A stretch of DNA of 64,000 bases. Origin: Blastocystis hominis. Lineage: Eukaryota; Sar; Bigyra; Opalinata; Blastocystidae. Position 1 is the stretch's first letter; the number at the start of each line of letters is the position of its first letter. The DNA lies in the NCBI RefSeq assembly GCF_000151665.1, contig NW_013171860.1, positions 62,001 through 126,000 on the forward strand, in the 5' to 3' direction. Made by a program: the position numbers and the translations under genes. Of the stretch, positions 11,501 through 23,500 are shown in pieces. The notes beneath the pieces were generated by a model. It made no database searches. It had not been told where the DNA came from and was given only the letters and a program-made list of their open reading frames with translations.

Positions 11501-14500
11501 GGATTGATTGGATCCATTCAATTTTTCTTCTTTTCTACCCTTAATACATAGTAAATACATTTTGGAATACTCTCCAATAATATTTCTCACCACTTCATTT
11601 GGGGACATAAGTTGTTCGCTGAATCCATCACTAATAATCACGAGAGGATCCTTTACATCAAACTGGCCTTCTACTGTCAACAAATCCAATGGAGTTGAAG
11701 GCATTTTCACTACTTCCTCAATATCAAACAAGAAAGAAATCAATTCATGCAGCGACCTGTCTTCTACAGGAATATAGACGCCCTTGTATCGTCCACAAAA
11801 CACGTACAAATTGAACGAGATACCAAGTTCTCTCATCACTGTAATCAAAATGCATGAAATAATAGTTCGCATCCGCAGCTTGTTTTTTCTTAAACTGCAA
11901 TTCGTATCGATTATTATGTTGACTACGGAATGAGTCTTTTTCGTTAGATATTTCTTTTCTATCATTAGTTCAATGAACTGAACTGATTTACTTCGGATAG
12001 CTTCAACAACATAGTAATCAATTAGATTTCCAATTTCCTTGAAGGATTCTTGCGTTAAAGTTTCAGAGTTGCTCAATGGTCTTACATATTTATCTGTAAA
12101 ACGACGCTTTACCACCATGTCGAATAACTCATCCATTTTTACCTTGTTCATGATTTCCAAAAAAGCCTCGTAGTTCACCGCTCTGTATTTTTCTTTGGGG
12201 TTTACATTTTTTGCCTTTTTCTTGGCCTTTTCGTCAACCTTCTTTGAAGTCACACGACTGCTGACCTCTCTTTCTGCTATGACTTGAACGCGTCTTCCGA
12301 TCATTTTCGAGACGCCATCAGTAATCTTTCCGAAATTTATTTTTGGCTGCTCCCCAGGTTGCGGATTATCTGGTTCACTCTTTGATTGTACTCTAAATAA
12401 CTCTTCTTTATTTTGACCTGGCTGGGGGTTGTTTATTATTTCATTCTGTACAGCGGTACTACTCTTGACAGCAGTATTCACAATATTCCATTGGAGAGAT
12501 GATTGCTGATATGATACGGACTTAAGAACAGACTCTGCAGCATGCTTGATTGATGGAAGAATCGTATCGTTGACACAACCATTTAATAGTGAAAGAATTC
12601 TTTTCTTTTCGCCAGATTTAGAAGAGATAATCACTAACGGTAAATCAGAAAAGGCAGACAAGAATTGGCTCATCTGAAGTGATTGCAACTTGGTTACTGA
12701 TGTCTCCGGATTTGTCTTGATAGCAAATGCTAAGTTTATAGGATTTGGCTTGGTATATTCCCTCTCAAATAAGGATATTCCTCTAGAGTTGAAAGTAAAG
12801 AACTGGCCTGAAACCAAATACTGCACTTTTGAAGTATATAAGACTTCGATAATAGGGTTTGAAACAATCTTTACACTGTAATAATCATTGATGTGATACG
12901 GTTCGGATTTTCCATTAATATAAACTGACACATCAATAGGCAGAGTTGTGGTTAGTATTCTATATTGGTTTCTATAAGAATAATTACTGATGAAGCAAGG
13001 CGCTGAAGTAGTGAAATGATTACACAACATTTTTCGTTCATATGTAATTGTAAATTCTTCAGACTTCAGCTTCTCTCCATCTGCCAATCGAATCAAGTCC
13101 GCTGTTACCTTAATATTTTTCCTCCCTATATCGTTGTTCTTCATTATGATGATAAAACTGTTCTGCTTTCTAGTAATGTCACAATTCTTTCCACTCAATT
13201 CAAGTATAACTTCATTGCTTGTTGACAAATATGGCAGTACAATTTGATTTCCGTCTTGACCTATATAACTGACCGGGAAAATGTAAGTCTTATTCTTTGG
13301 TAATCCAATAGATGCATTTTCACCATCGTATAATGCAACAATAACATCATTTAAGGAAGAACCAGTTATCTGAGTGTTGAATCCAGCAGATTCCTTGGGG
13401 AAGAAATACTGTGGAATGGATTCAGTCTCTTGCTTTTTGTACTCATATGCATCTCTTTTTCTTTTTTCTTCGTCAATAATGGATTGTCTAGACCAATTAA
13501 AACTACTATAATTAAAGTAAAGTTGCTGATATTCTAATACATCGTTTTTTGCTATTGCATCAACATAGTCAATATCACTTAAGTGCCTTCCGAAACGAAT
13601 ATAATCATCAATAGTCCAGCTCGTTCTTAGTTTATCAAAAGATAACTCATTTGCAGGCAAAATATCATTACCAGAATGAATCTCATTACAAGATATTGAA
13701 TAATAATAACTAGCTTTACTGTTTGTAACATAGAGGATGCACTCATATTTAAAATAGTAATAATACCCAAAATAAGCGATCGAAGGATTATACTTTAATG
13801 TCATGTCCTTGTGCATGTTATCATACATGAAGAGTTTATCGGGTGATAGAGGAATATTGTAATAAAAACGATATCGATCTCTTAAATACACCATACAATT
13901 CAACAGACACAGGAAGAAATACATTACATAATCTGTTTCATAATGACCAGAATTTGAACTGTACACATATCGATAGTATTGATCAAGTTTTCCAATTCTA
14001 TTTGTATAATAGACAACCCTAATTTCACCACTACTCATTTTCCAATTACTTCCATCAAGCTTAATATCAATAATCCACTTAAATGGTGCTAATGGTAAAA
14101 CAAGTAAATAACCAGTTGTAACTGAAACTCCATTATTCATTATATAATCCGAACTCACTCTGAACGTGTTAACTCTTATTAAATCATTCAAACCTTCAGG
14201 TGGGTTAAAAGTGATATCCATATTTTTGTTACTCCTCAATAATTCGTGATTCCTTGGAACATAAATCATTTGAAAATCAAATGGATGATAATCATATTGA
14301 GGAGTATACTCATTAATATGCTTATGGACTTCATTCCATGACAGATAATATGACAAATCAGTTTTATTTAAGCTATTAACGGCATACATGTAGGTATACA
14401 TTTTTATTGTATTGTCATTCTTTTTTTCATATTCCTTTGAATATCCACTGTTCTTGGTTTTCTCTTCTGCTATTTTTGTATATTTTTCAATTAATTCTTG

Positions 14501-17500
14501 CCTTTTCTTTGTCACTTCATTATACCTTTGATTGTTCTCCTCATTGTTTTGAATCAATCTGGTATTCGAGTCTTCCCACTCCTTTTTCAACCTGTCTAGC
14601 TCCTCAGTACAATCGGCCTGAGCTATTTCTATCACTTTTAACACAAATTCATCTATATTATTGACCTCTTTTATCACCTTTCTCATTGCTGACTGCAAAA
14701 TAGGTTTTTCCATCATATCTAACACAACATTTCCTATAGTGGTTCGCTTGCGAGGACACAGAATTGCTAGTTTGTCGTCGATTATCAATTTGCAATCACT
14801 TGACCATATTATTTCCAATAGATCATTCGATTTGACAATTGGATTGATCAACAATTGTTCCATCTTCAATAGATCACTGGGAATAATCGTTCCAGGTTTC
14901 ACGTGATCTGGAAGATCACATTTCCACTCCACGCCAACTTGGGATATTTCCAAATAACTAAATTGCTCGAAATCGCCATTATTGTCGATTGCATTTATAA
15001 TCAATGGTACTTTCAATTCAATAGCTCTCGCTGGAGTATTGCTAAAGCAATCTTGCAATAGGTGCTGTTTTAACATATCCAATTGTTTTGATCGATCTGA
15101 CAATCCATATTCCATCATCAAACAATCGTCTTTGTACCATCCTTTCTCAAATAACATTTCAATGGCTGTCTCAAATTCTTCCTGAGTCACTTCAACTGGA
15201 GTTACAAATGGATACTGGCTGTAATCTCTCATTAGTTTATCCCACTCTAAGTACTGCATATCTTTATTTAATAATGCGTTCAACATTGTCAGTAAATAAG
15301 GAAGCAGATCTGATGAATATCCAAATTCTCTAAATATATCTATCACATCCAGTTTCAATCGTTTCAATACATCAGCATATTCACTCAAGATAAACGCATA
15401 ATTTTTGAATACTCTTAGCTTGTAAATCAAATGAGATGTTTTCACAGTCCACTTATTAATAAATGAATCATACTTATATTTCTCGTAAGTCGTGTTAATT
15501 ACATTAAGGTTGAGAGATTTAAATGTTTTACTGTCAATCATTCCATCCTTAAAAGCCTGTCTCAAATGTTCCTTTAGTTCTAAATTCTTTCCACAGCCAT
15601 ATTCAGCATCCGCAAATCTGGCTTTCATTCCCTGTTCATCATCATCGTCATCTTCTCCGTGGTCCAACAAGTAATTTTTAACGGCTGATTCTAGCTCTTC
15701 CATAGTTCCTATGATTTCATTTAAGGGCTTCGAATCCTTAATTTCAGACGGGAAGCACTTAATTGATTCAGTGACTGATCTGATGTGTTCTTGAAGATTC
15801 ATTTGATCCACACGATTGGCCTTTTCTCTCAAACCTCTCTCTTTCTTTTTGACATCTAAATAACTCTCTCGTATTATAATGAGTGCCTTTATCATTTGTT
15901 CTGTAGTATCACTCCGATCACTGTTATCTAACACAGAAACAGTCAATTCACATAGTTCAATCAATAAATCGTCCTTCATAAACCTTCGCAATTCATCTCT
16001 TCTATCACAAATAAACAACAATCCCAAGTATATATTCAATTCCTCATCTTGAATATTGAATACGTTTCGTAATGAGGTAGTTTCGTACAAGTCCCAATTC
16101 GACATTGTGTAACGATAATTCAAGGGAGGGTTAATCGATGAAATCAAATACCAACGACGAAGAACACCTGCAAATTTGCCTTTTTGCCTCTTCATCATAC
16201 AATTCTGTAGGTCTTTCATTTCCAGTACTTTGATTGCACAATCCATTATATAATAGATGAAATTCTTCTCAAAATAAGTTTTACAACGAGAGAGCAAAAT
16301 AACTGAGTCTTCAATCATAAATGCACTCTTTGTACTTGAACAAATCTTCTCCATGATGGCAGTCATTCGTTTCATTCTTTCAGTTTCTGATAACTTCAGT
16401 GCATCATTAATAAACTCTGACAGATCATAATCAATTGATTTGGGCTTAATAATCCTCGATATTAAAGTATTATCGGTCGGTACATGCCCAAATTCATACA
16501 AAAATGCCTCTCTTTCTTCACTGTTTATCACTCGAATACATCGTCGGAATGTTTTAGATTCTTCAATTCCAAAATTACAAGGATCGTGTATTGATCCATT
16601 GATTTGGCAGATTTCTTGAACATTTGCTTGAGTCGATATTGGATCACAATACACAATCACACAACGACTCAAGAATGGTCCAGTAAAGTGTTTCAATGTA
16701 TTGTCCGATATTGTAAAGAAGATTCGGAATGCTTCGTGAATTTTTCTCTCTCCCTTTTTCTTTCGCATTGAATACGTTATTTCTTCATTTCCTGCTAATA
16801 CCTTCAGTGTTGGGTTTTCTTCACACAGAGAATTCAGCGATTCCATCACATCATTGTTTGCCAAATGAATATCTTCGATCACAATCCAATCTCCACTCTC
16901 CATTGCTTTCAACAGCGGACCTTTCCGGAATGTAATACACTCATTCCCATTTTCATCAATTCCAAGAGTACTTCGACCAATGAACACATCTGGAGAGCTT
17001 TCGTGATTCAAAAACACAGAAGTGCATCGTTTATCCCACATCAATGCCAGATTCGAAATACAATACGATTTGCCAGAGGGAGAAGAACCATAAACCAAAA
17101 TGGCTCGTTTGGATTGTAAAGCAAGACTCAACTTGAATATCGTCACTTTCTCTGTTGAAGTAAAACAATACTCTTTGAAAGATCCTGAATACATTTGTTG
17201 TGTTTCAATGTCCCAATAACCACGAACTATGCATTGGTCGTCTTGTTTGATAATATCGACTTTCAATGTATCTTCCAGCTTCAATATCTTCTCGATTTCT
17301 TTTCTCTCCGATTCTTCATAACGACAAGCAAACACCAACCATAGAGCAGTTTCCAATGATAGGTTATTTCCATTATTCACAATCTGATCCACTTTCAATA
17401 CATCTCGAAGTGAGAATGGAATCGATGTCTTTTGATAGGAGTTATAAGAGTGTTCAAACAAATCGAGAATCTGATTCTCTGTTGATTCATCTCCAGGTTT

Positions 17501-20500
17501 CACTAGATTACTCAAGATTTGACGAGCTGTGAGGAACAATTCATTCAGTGTGTATTTCAAATCACGATGATAAATACAATACTTGTAGAATTGACGAGGC
17601 AATGTACTGCGATTTGCTGACATGGATGCTGGATTCATACAGCAAATGATCAGCATGTTCGATGGAATATCGATCAAATCGCCTCCTGGAACTTGAAATG
17701 GATCGTGATTCACATAACAACGAATCAGAGTGAGTAATACTTCAAGCACATCTGATGGAGCCAAATTCACTTCATCTAATAACAATGCGATTCGTTGATC
17801 TGAATGATCTCCTCTTTTTAATAGTTCTGTAATACTTCCATCTCTGAATTGTAATGATCCATTCACAATCGTATAACATCCAAACAAACTGTCAATCGTT
17901 ATGGTATTCGAAAAATTGATTCGCTTATAAACAAGATTCTCCTTTACGAAATAATTCTCAGCAGAAACAGTTTTGCCTACTCCAGGATCTCCTTCAAGAA
18001 TCAGAGGAAGATGACTTCGATCTGCCAATACGATGGATGCCAATAGCTGAATTGTGGTCTTTGTAGGAAGTAATGGATGCTTGGACTGTAAACTTAAATA
18101 CAAATCATCAATTACATCATTTGTAAATAGGAATGATATAGATTTTTTCAAGTCTTGAATCATTGCATCATCCTTGTTGCTTGATTGAAGGAATTCACTT
18201 ACTTCCTTCAAATCCTCATTCATTATTCCCATTTGAATCAGATTCTCTCGAGACGCCAAATCAGATTGAAGAAATCGAAGATAGAATGGAATCACTTTCT
18301 CAGCATTCACAAATTCATTCTTCAGCATATCTGACTTTCGTAGAATGTGTAAAGGATAGTCATCTCGATTTTCAAACTTATATTTCTCCCTTTCTAATTC
18401 AGAATAGGGTTGACAAAACACTTGAATGAATTGGTCTTTCTTTGCAACTCTTCCATAATCTGGATCTTCGCATGTTACAATCGCGTTTACAGATTTACCA
18501 AGAATCTCTGGTTGAATTTGGGAATAGTCCTCAAATAGACTAAACTCTTGCGAATCCAAACTAAACAACAATGAATATAATCGAGGAAGCAATCGATCAT
18601 TCAATAGATTGATACTGTTCAACACGATCGAATTGTTGCTCATTATCGAACGGAGAATCGGACCAGGACGCATCATTAACAATGATTCATTATCTACCAT
18701 GCCATACAATAACCTCTTCAGGTATTCTCGATATACTTCCATTGGAGTTCCATCAACATTTTGGATTGATGTTTGTCTCAGAATGTATTGAATGTCTTCT
18801 TTACGACAAACAGAAATCTCACCAAATGTGTGAGTCATTTCCATTGAACGAGACATTTCCATATGAGCAGCATTGGGAAACAGCAAATGAGTGACTTCAA
18901 AAGCAATATCTGAATCACCAACCAATAACACAGGAAGGTGAGTTTGCTTGAAATTGGAAATAGAAAGAGTAAATAATGCTGCCCACACAGCCATATCAAC
19001 ACCTTTCAATAATGAGTATTCAATTGGAACTGTTGTTTGAAGAGGACCACGTTGAAGCAATGAACTAGATTCATTCTTTGGGGATTTTATTGCTGTTACT
19101 GTTGGAGTTGACAATACCGCATTCGCCATTTCCAATTCTTGTTTTACTTCAGTGTCAGCTGTCTTTTTCCATTCTTCTATCACTCTCTCCAGTAATTCTT
19201 TGCGATCTATTCGATCTGCAAACAATGCTGCAACTCGTATTATTGGATGAGGAGAATTGAAACAAATCTTATCCAGAGTGAATACTTCATTCAATGGAAT
19301 CTCATTACTATCAACATGATCACATAATCGTTTGCAGATTTCACTATTCATCAGTTCTTTCGCTTCATCACTCTGGATTGGACTCATTTCACAAATATCG
19401 AAATAAGCAGGAAGAGAAGGCAGCGAATTCACTCGACGTGTTGTGAACACGAACAAAGCTCGGAATGAAGGATGAATTGAATGATTGATAGAAGCTGGAT
19501 AAGTGAACTCATCAGTGAAAGGATCACAAACAGTATCAAGCATTTCCAGTAATTCTGCTGACATGTTTTCAGCATTTTCGAATATCACTAATTCTCCACT
19601 TTCTACAGCTTGAAGCAATCTTCCAGCTCGGAAATCGCCATTCATATCCATACTTCCCATCAAAGTGGAAAACTCGGTTTCTCCAGATACACTGAACACT
19701 TGATAGCTTTTGATATGGCGTTGCTTGATAATTTCGCGAACTGCATAGGACTTTCCACTGCCTCTAGGTCCACACAATGCCACAGCCTTGTTCTTGCAAA
19801 TACAATAAAACAATCTTGAAGCTTCAGTCCGATGGCTTCGAAGGGATCGCAGTTCAGGAATTGGTGGTTGTTTAGCGAGCATTTCAATCAGAGATTCATC
19901 CAGTTCGTATTCACACACTTCTCTTGCAAAGCAGGCCATTCGATGGAGTTCTTGCTGATTGAACCAGTCGATTGTTTGAGAATAATCATGAATCACTTCA
20001 CCAATTTCATCTCTTGTAAACTTGCCCAGTTCGGGAGAGTTTTCAAATCGCTTTGCATCTTCATGACTCACAAATACTTCCAAAAATCGATTTCTCAAAG
20101 CAGGAGAAAATGCCAGCAATCCTTTCTCAGACGTTGTTGCGATTACACGGAATTTGGGACTCATTTCGAATTCGGGTCTTTCTCGACGTTCATCAAATCG
20201 AACTACATGATGATGGCCATCTGCAGGTGATAATTCCAACACAGAGTTCAATCGCTCGATTACATTCGATTTCATCAAATGCATCGATTGAAGAACACAA
20301 ATACCTCCATTTTCAATCGCTTTAAGCAATGGAGAAGGACAGAAACGAGGAACTGGTTTGCCCTTAGTATCTTTCTCGAGCGAATAGCTTCCAATTGCAC
20401 TTTCTGTTGAAGAAGTCGAACTGCAATGAATCACTTCACAGGATGTTCCTTCACTCTGCATTATCTCCATTATTGCTCGGCAATACTTTCGAGATACATA

Positions 20501-23500
20501 TTCCGTTTCTCCAATCAATAGAACATGACATCCAGATTTCAATCCTAGTCGAACTCGATCATACACATCCTTCCAGCATTCCTTGTCTAAAGCAGCTTCA
20601 CTGAAAGTAATATCCGCTTTGAATACTGGATTTGTTTTCAAATCTTCATTGTATGCGATTTGTAAAGCTCGATTCAATGCTTTTCTTTCACCGATTCTCT
20701 CTTTATCCATCAGTGTTTCCATCATCCATTTTGTTCGACTACAATCTCGAAGTGTGTAATCCTTCCCTTTATCAATCTCTCTTCCAGACACATTCTTTCG
20801 ATTATCAGCTCGATCATGAATCTCACACACTCTTCTTCCGATTTTTGTGTCTTTTCCAAACATCGCCGTTATGATTTCCAGTCTTTCCTCTTTACCAATC
20901 ATTGGGAAGTATTTCTGTTTCGTTGAATCGTGAGTGATAAAGCGGAAACAATCGCGAATTGCAGAAGACAGATTGCTTCGTTTGTATGAGCTTCCAGCAG
21001 GATTCTGAGTGGCAATAATGCGGAAATCTCGATGCATTACACGTTCTTCACTTCCATCCTTGCCTTCATGGAGAATCTTCTTGCCAAACAAATACGATAA
21101 CACACTCTGAACCACAGAAGGAGGAGCCAGAGACATTTCATCCATCAATAGCAGTTTGCCATGAATGAATGCATCCGTGAAAGCTCCGTCCTGGAATTTG
21201 ATCTTTTCTATATCATCGTTCGTGATCACCATATCTCCAAGCAATTCCTCAGTTGTGGACGAAGGACTGAAGTTGTATCTCACAAAGGGAACGAGAGAAC
21301 GTCGACAGTATTGCTCCACTGTGAATGTTTTGCCTGACGAAGTCACTCCCTCAATCACCACTGGAATGTTGTATTGAATCACATCTTCCACGATTTGATT
21401 TCGAATTCGGGTTTGATATGTTTCTCTGATAAACGGAGGATCTTCTTTCATTGTTTCCACATATCGATAGGCTTTCGATTCGATATACTCCCAGTCCTCT
21501 CTGTCAGAGCGTATTGCCTTTATCAGTCGAACACGCTCTTTTGTAGAATGAAAAATGAGCACATCAGATCTACAATGGACAATAATTACTTTGTTATCAA
21601 GAGGAGACAAAATGCCAATTGTAACATTCTTCACTCCAGAAATGCAGTGGAAATAGATTGTTTCGGGAATGATATTATACAATTGGGAATACAAAATTAG
21701 CGGAAGAATAAAGGTTGTTTCTTCTTTCTCAAGATGCGGCTTTCCACTGAAACTAATTCTGTCTCCCATGTGAGCCGAATCACATCCATCAGTCAAAGCA
21801 GATTGAAGGGAACGAAAACTCTCTATTATCTCACTTTCTCTTTGCTCTATTATTTTCTTCTTTATGATATATCCAGTCGTGGTAATATTAGTCTCAACGA
21901 TAGTCCGCTTGTAGTGAACACTGACAGAATCAAATGATTCTGTGAAATACTCGTTGCTTCCTATTTTACAGACCAAAATCGATTCATCATTTCCATAACT
22001 TCGCTGATTACTGTCCATCAGCTCAAAATCATGATTATGAAAGTCAGTGATCTCTATATATAATGTAATTATTTGTTATTATCACCTATTGTTTTAACCC
22101 GAACGACCTTCGTAGGCTTTTGAATTTCAACCTCTTGAATCATATCCATAATATTGATATCATTTATGTAAATCTTGAACTGTACATTTTTATCCTTGAT
22201 CTCATTTCTGCAATCAAAAGCGATTGTGTCTCTCAGTTTCATGTGACTTCCTTTTTCTAATACTGTTAACAATGCAACAAATCATACTCAAAATAACATT
22301 TAACTCCCTTATATGCATACTGTTATTTTGTTCAAGGAGGTGTATCAATTCAACTATTCTAGTTTTGTGATCATTATCAACTAGAGGAATGAATCACTTA
22401 TTCAAATATGTTACATGGAAGTATCATTCCTGTAAACTCCATTTTGTTAATACCTGAATGATACAAAAAATCTATTTCAATATTAACGACATCATCTTGG
22501 CATAATTATAAGGACAACCAATCACCCACCTGATACATCCACAGCTTCCAAAGACCAGCATCTTGGGTCTTCAAACATATTCTTTAATTGTTCATACCCA
22601 TGGTTGATTTTCCTCCCTATAATATTTAATATAGTAATATGAAAATATTACATGTACTATGAAATGAAACAGACAAGTCTGGATCAGAAGTTGAGAATAT
22701 TTCTTTTGAGAGAGGCTTTACAGGGGCGATTGATAGGAACTCTATGCTACGTATAGCTAAATATGGCTTCTAAACATCATTGTTGTTATAACATACATAC
22801 CAAAATAACAAACACGGTAATACTTGATTCAGTGGTCTTTGCTACTTTATCTATATTAATTGGTTTGCCATTGGTATCTAGCATAATCCATTTCCTCTTA
22901 TCTTTTATATTTAACACCTTCTACTCATTACTTCAATCCCGTACAAATACCATAATCTGCTCTTCTACTAATTTCTTTCGCGTTTCTAATTCAGCCGATT
23001 TAATCACTTCATGGAATACCCGATTTTCTGATGAAAAGCAGTGGATAATTTCCAGGCCAAACTGTTCAGGGAGAGTTGGAGATGCTATTACACTGGGATT
23101 TCTTTGCAATGTTCCACGATCTCCCAAAATAGTTCTCGCAAAAGCTGTCAAAAATCCAGTACCTTCTGCGGGTAATGTGCTTGGAACTTGCTGACTAAGC
23201 AAACCACCTTTTATCGGACTCGTTTTCGATTCGTCTACATTTATTTTTGCTAATCTCATATTCCTACCAATGATTTGACTAGAGGTAAGATGTATGTCTT
23301 TCGAAACAGTAGGCAATATCGCATCTTTATCGGATTCTCTCTGTTGCTCTGCTTCTTTTTCTTTTTTGGGATATGTAATAACAGTATTCTTTATAGCCAG
23401 TGACTTGCTTTTATCAGAACGCTCTATGTTGACAGCAGGACTCGATGTGACATTTGGAGTTTCCTTTTTATCTGATATTAGCGCATTATAAGCAGATGCG

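Noticed and set aside
8600-22018. Calling the body simply midasin/REA1
   Set aside because: AAA order fits, but the extra vWA-like domains, the Ubl array upstream and weak local similarity make orthology unproven.
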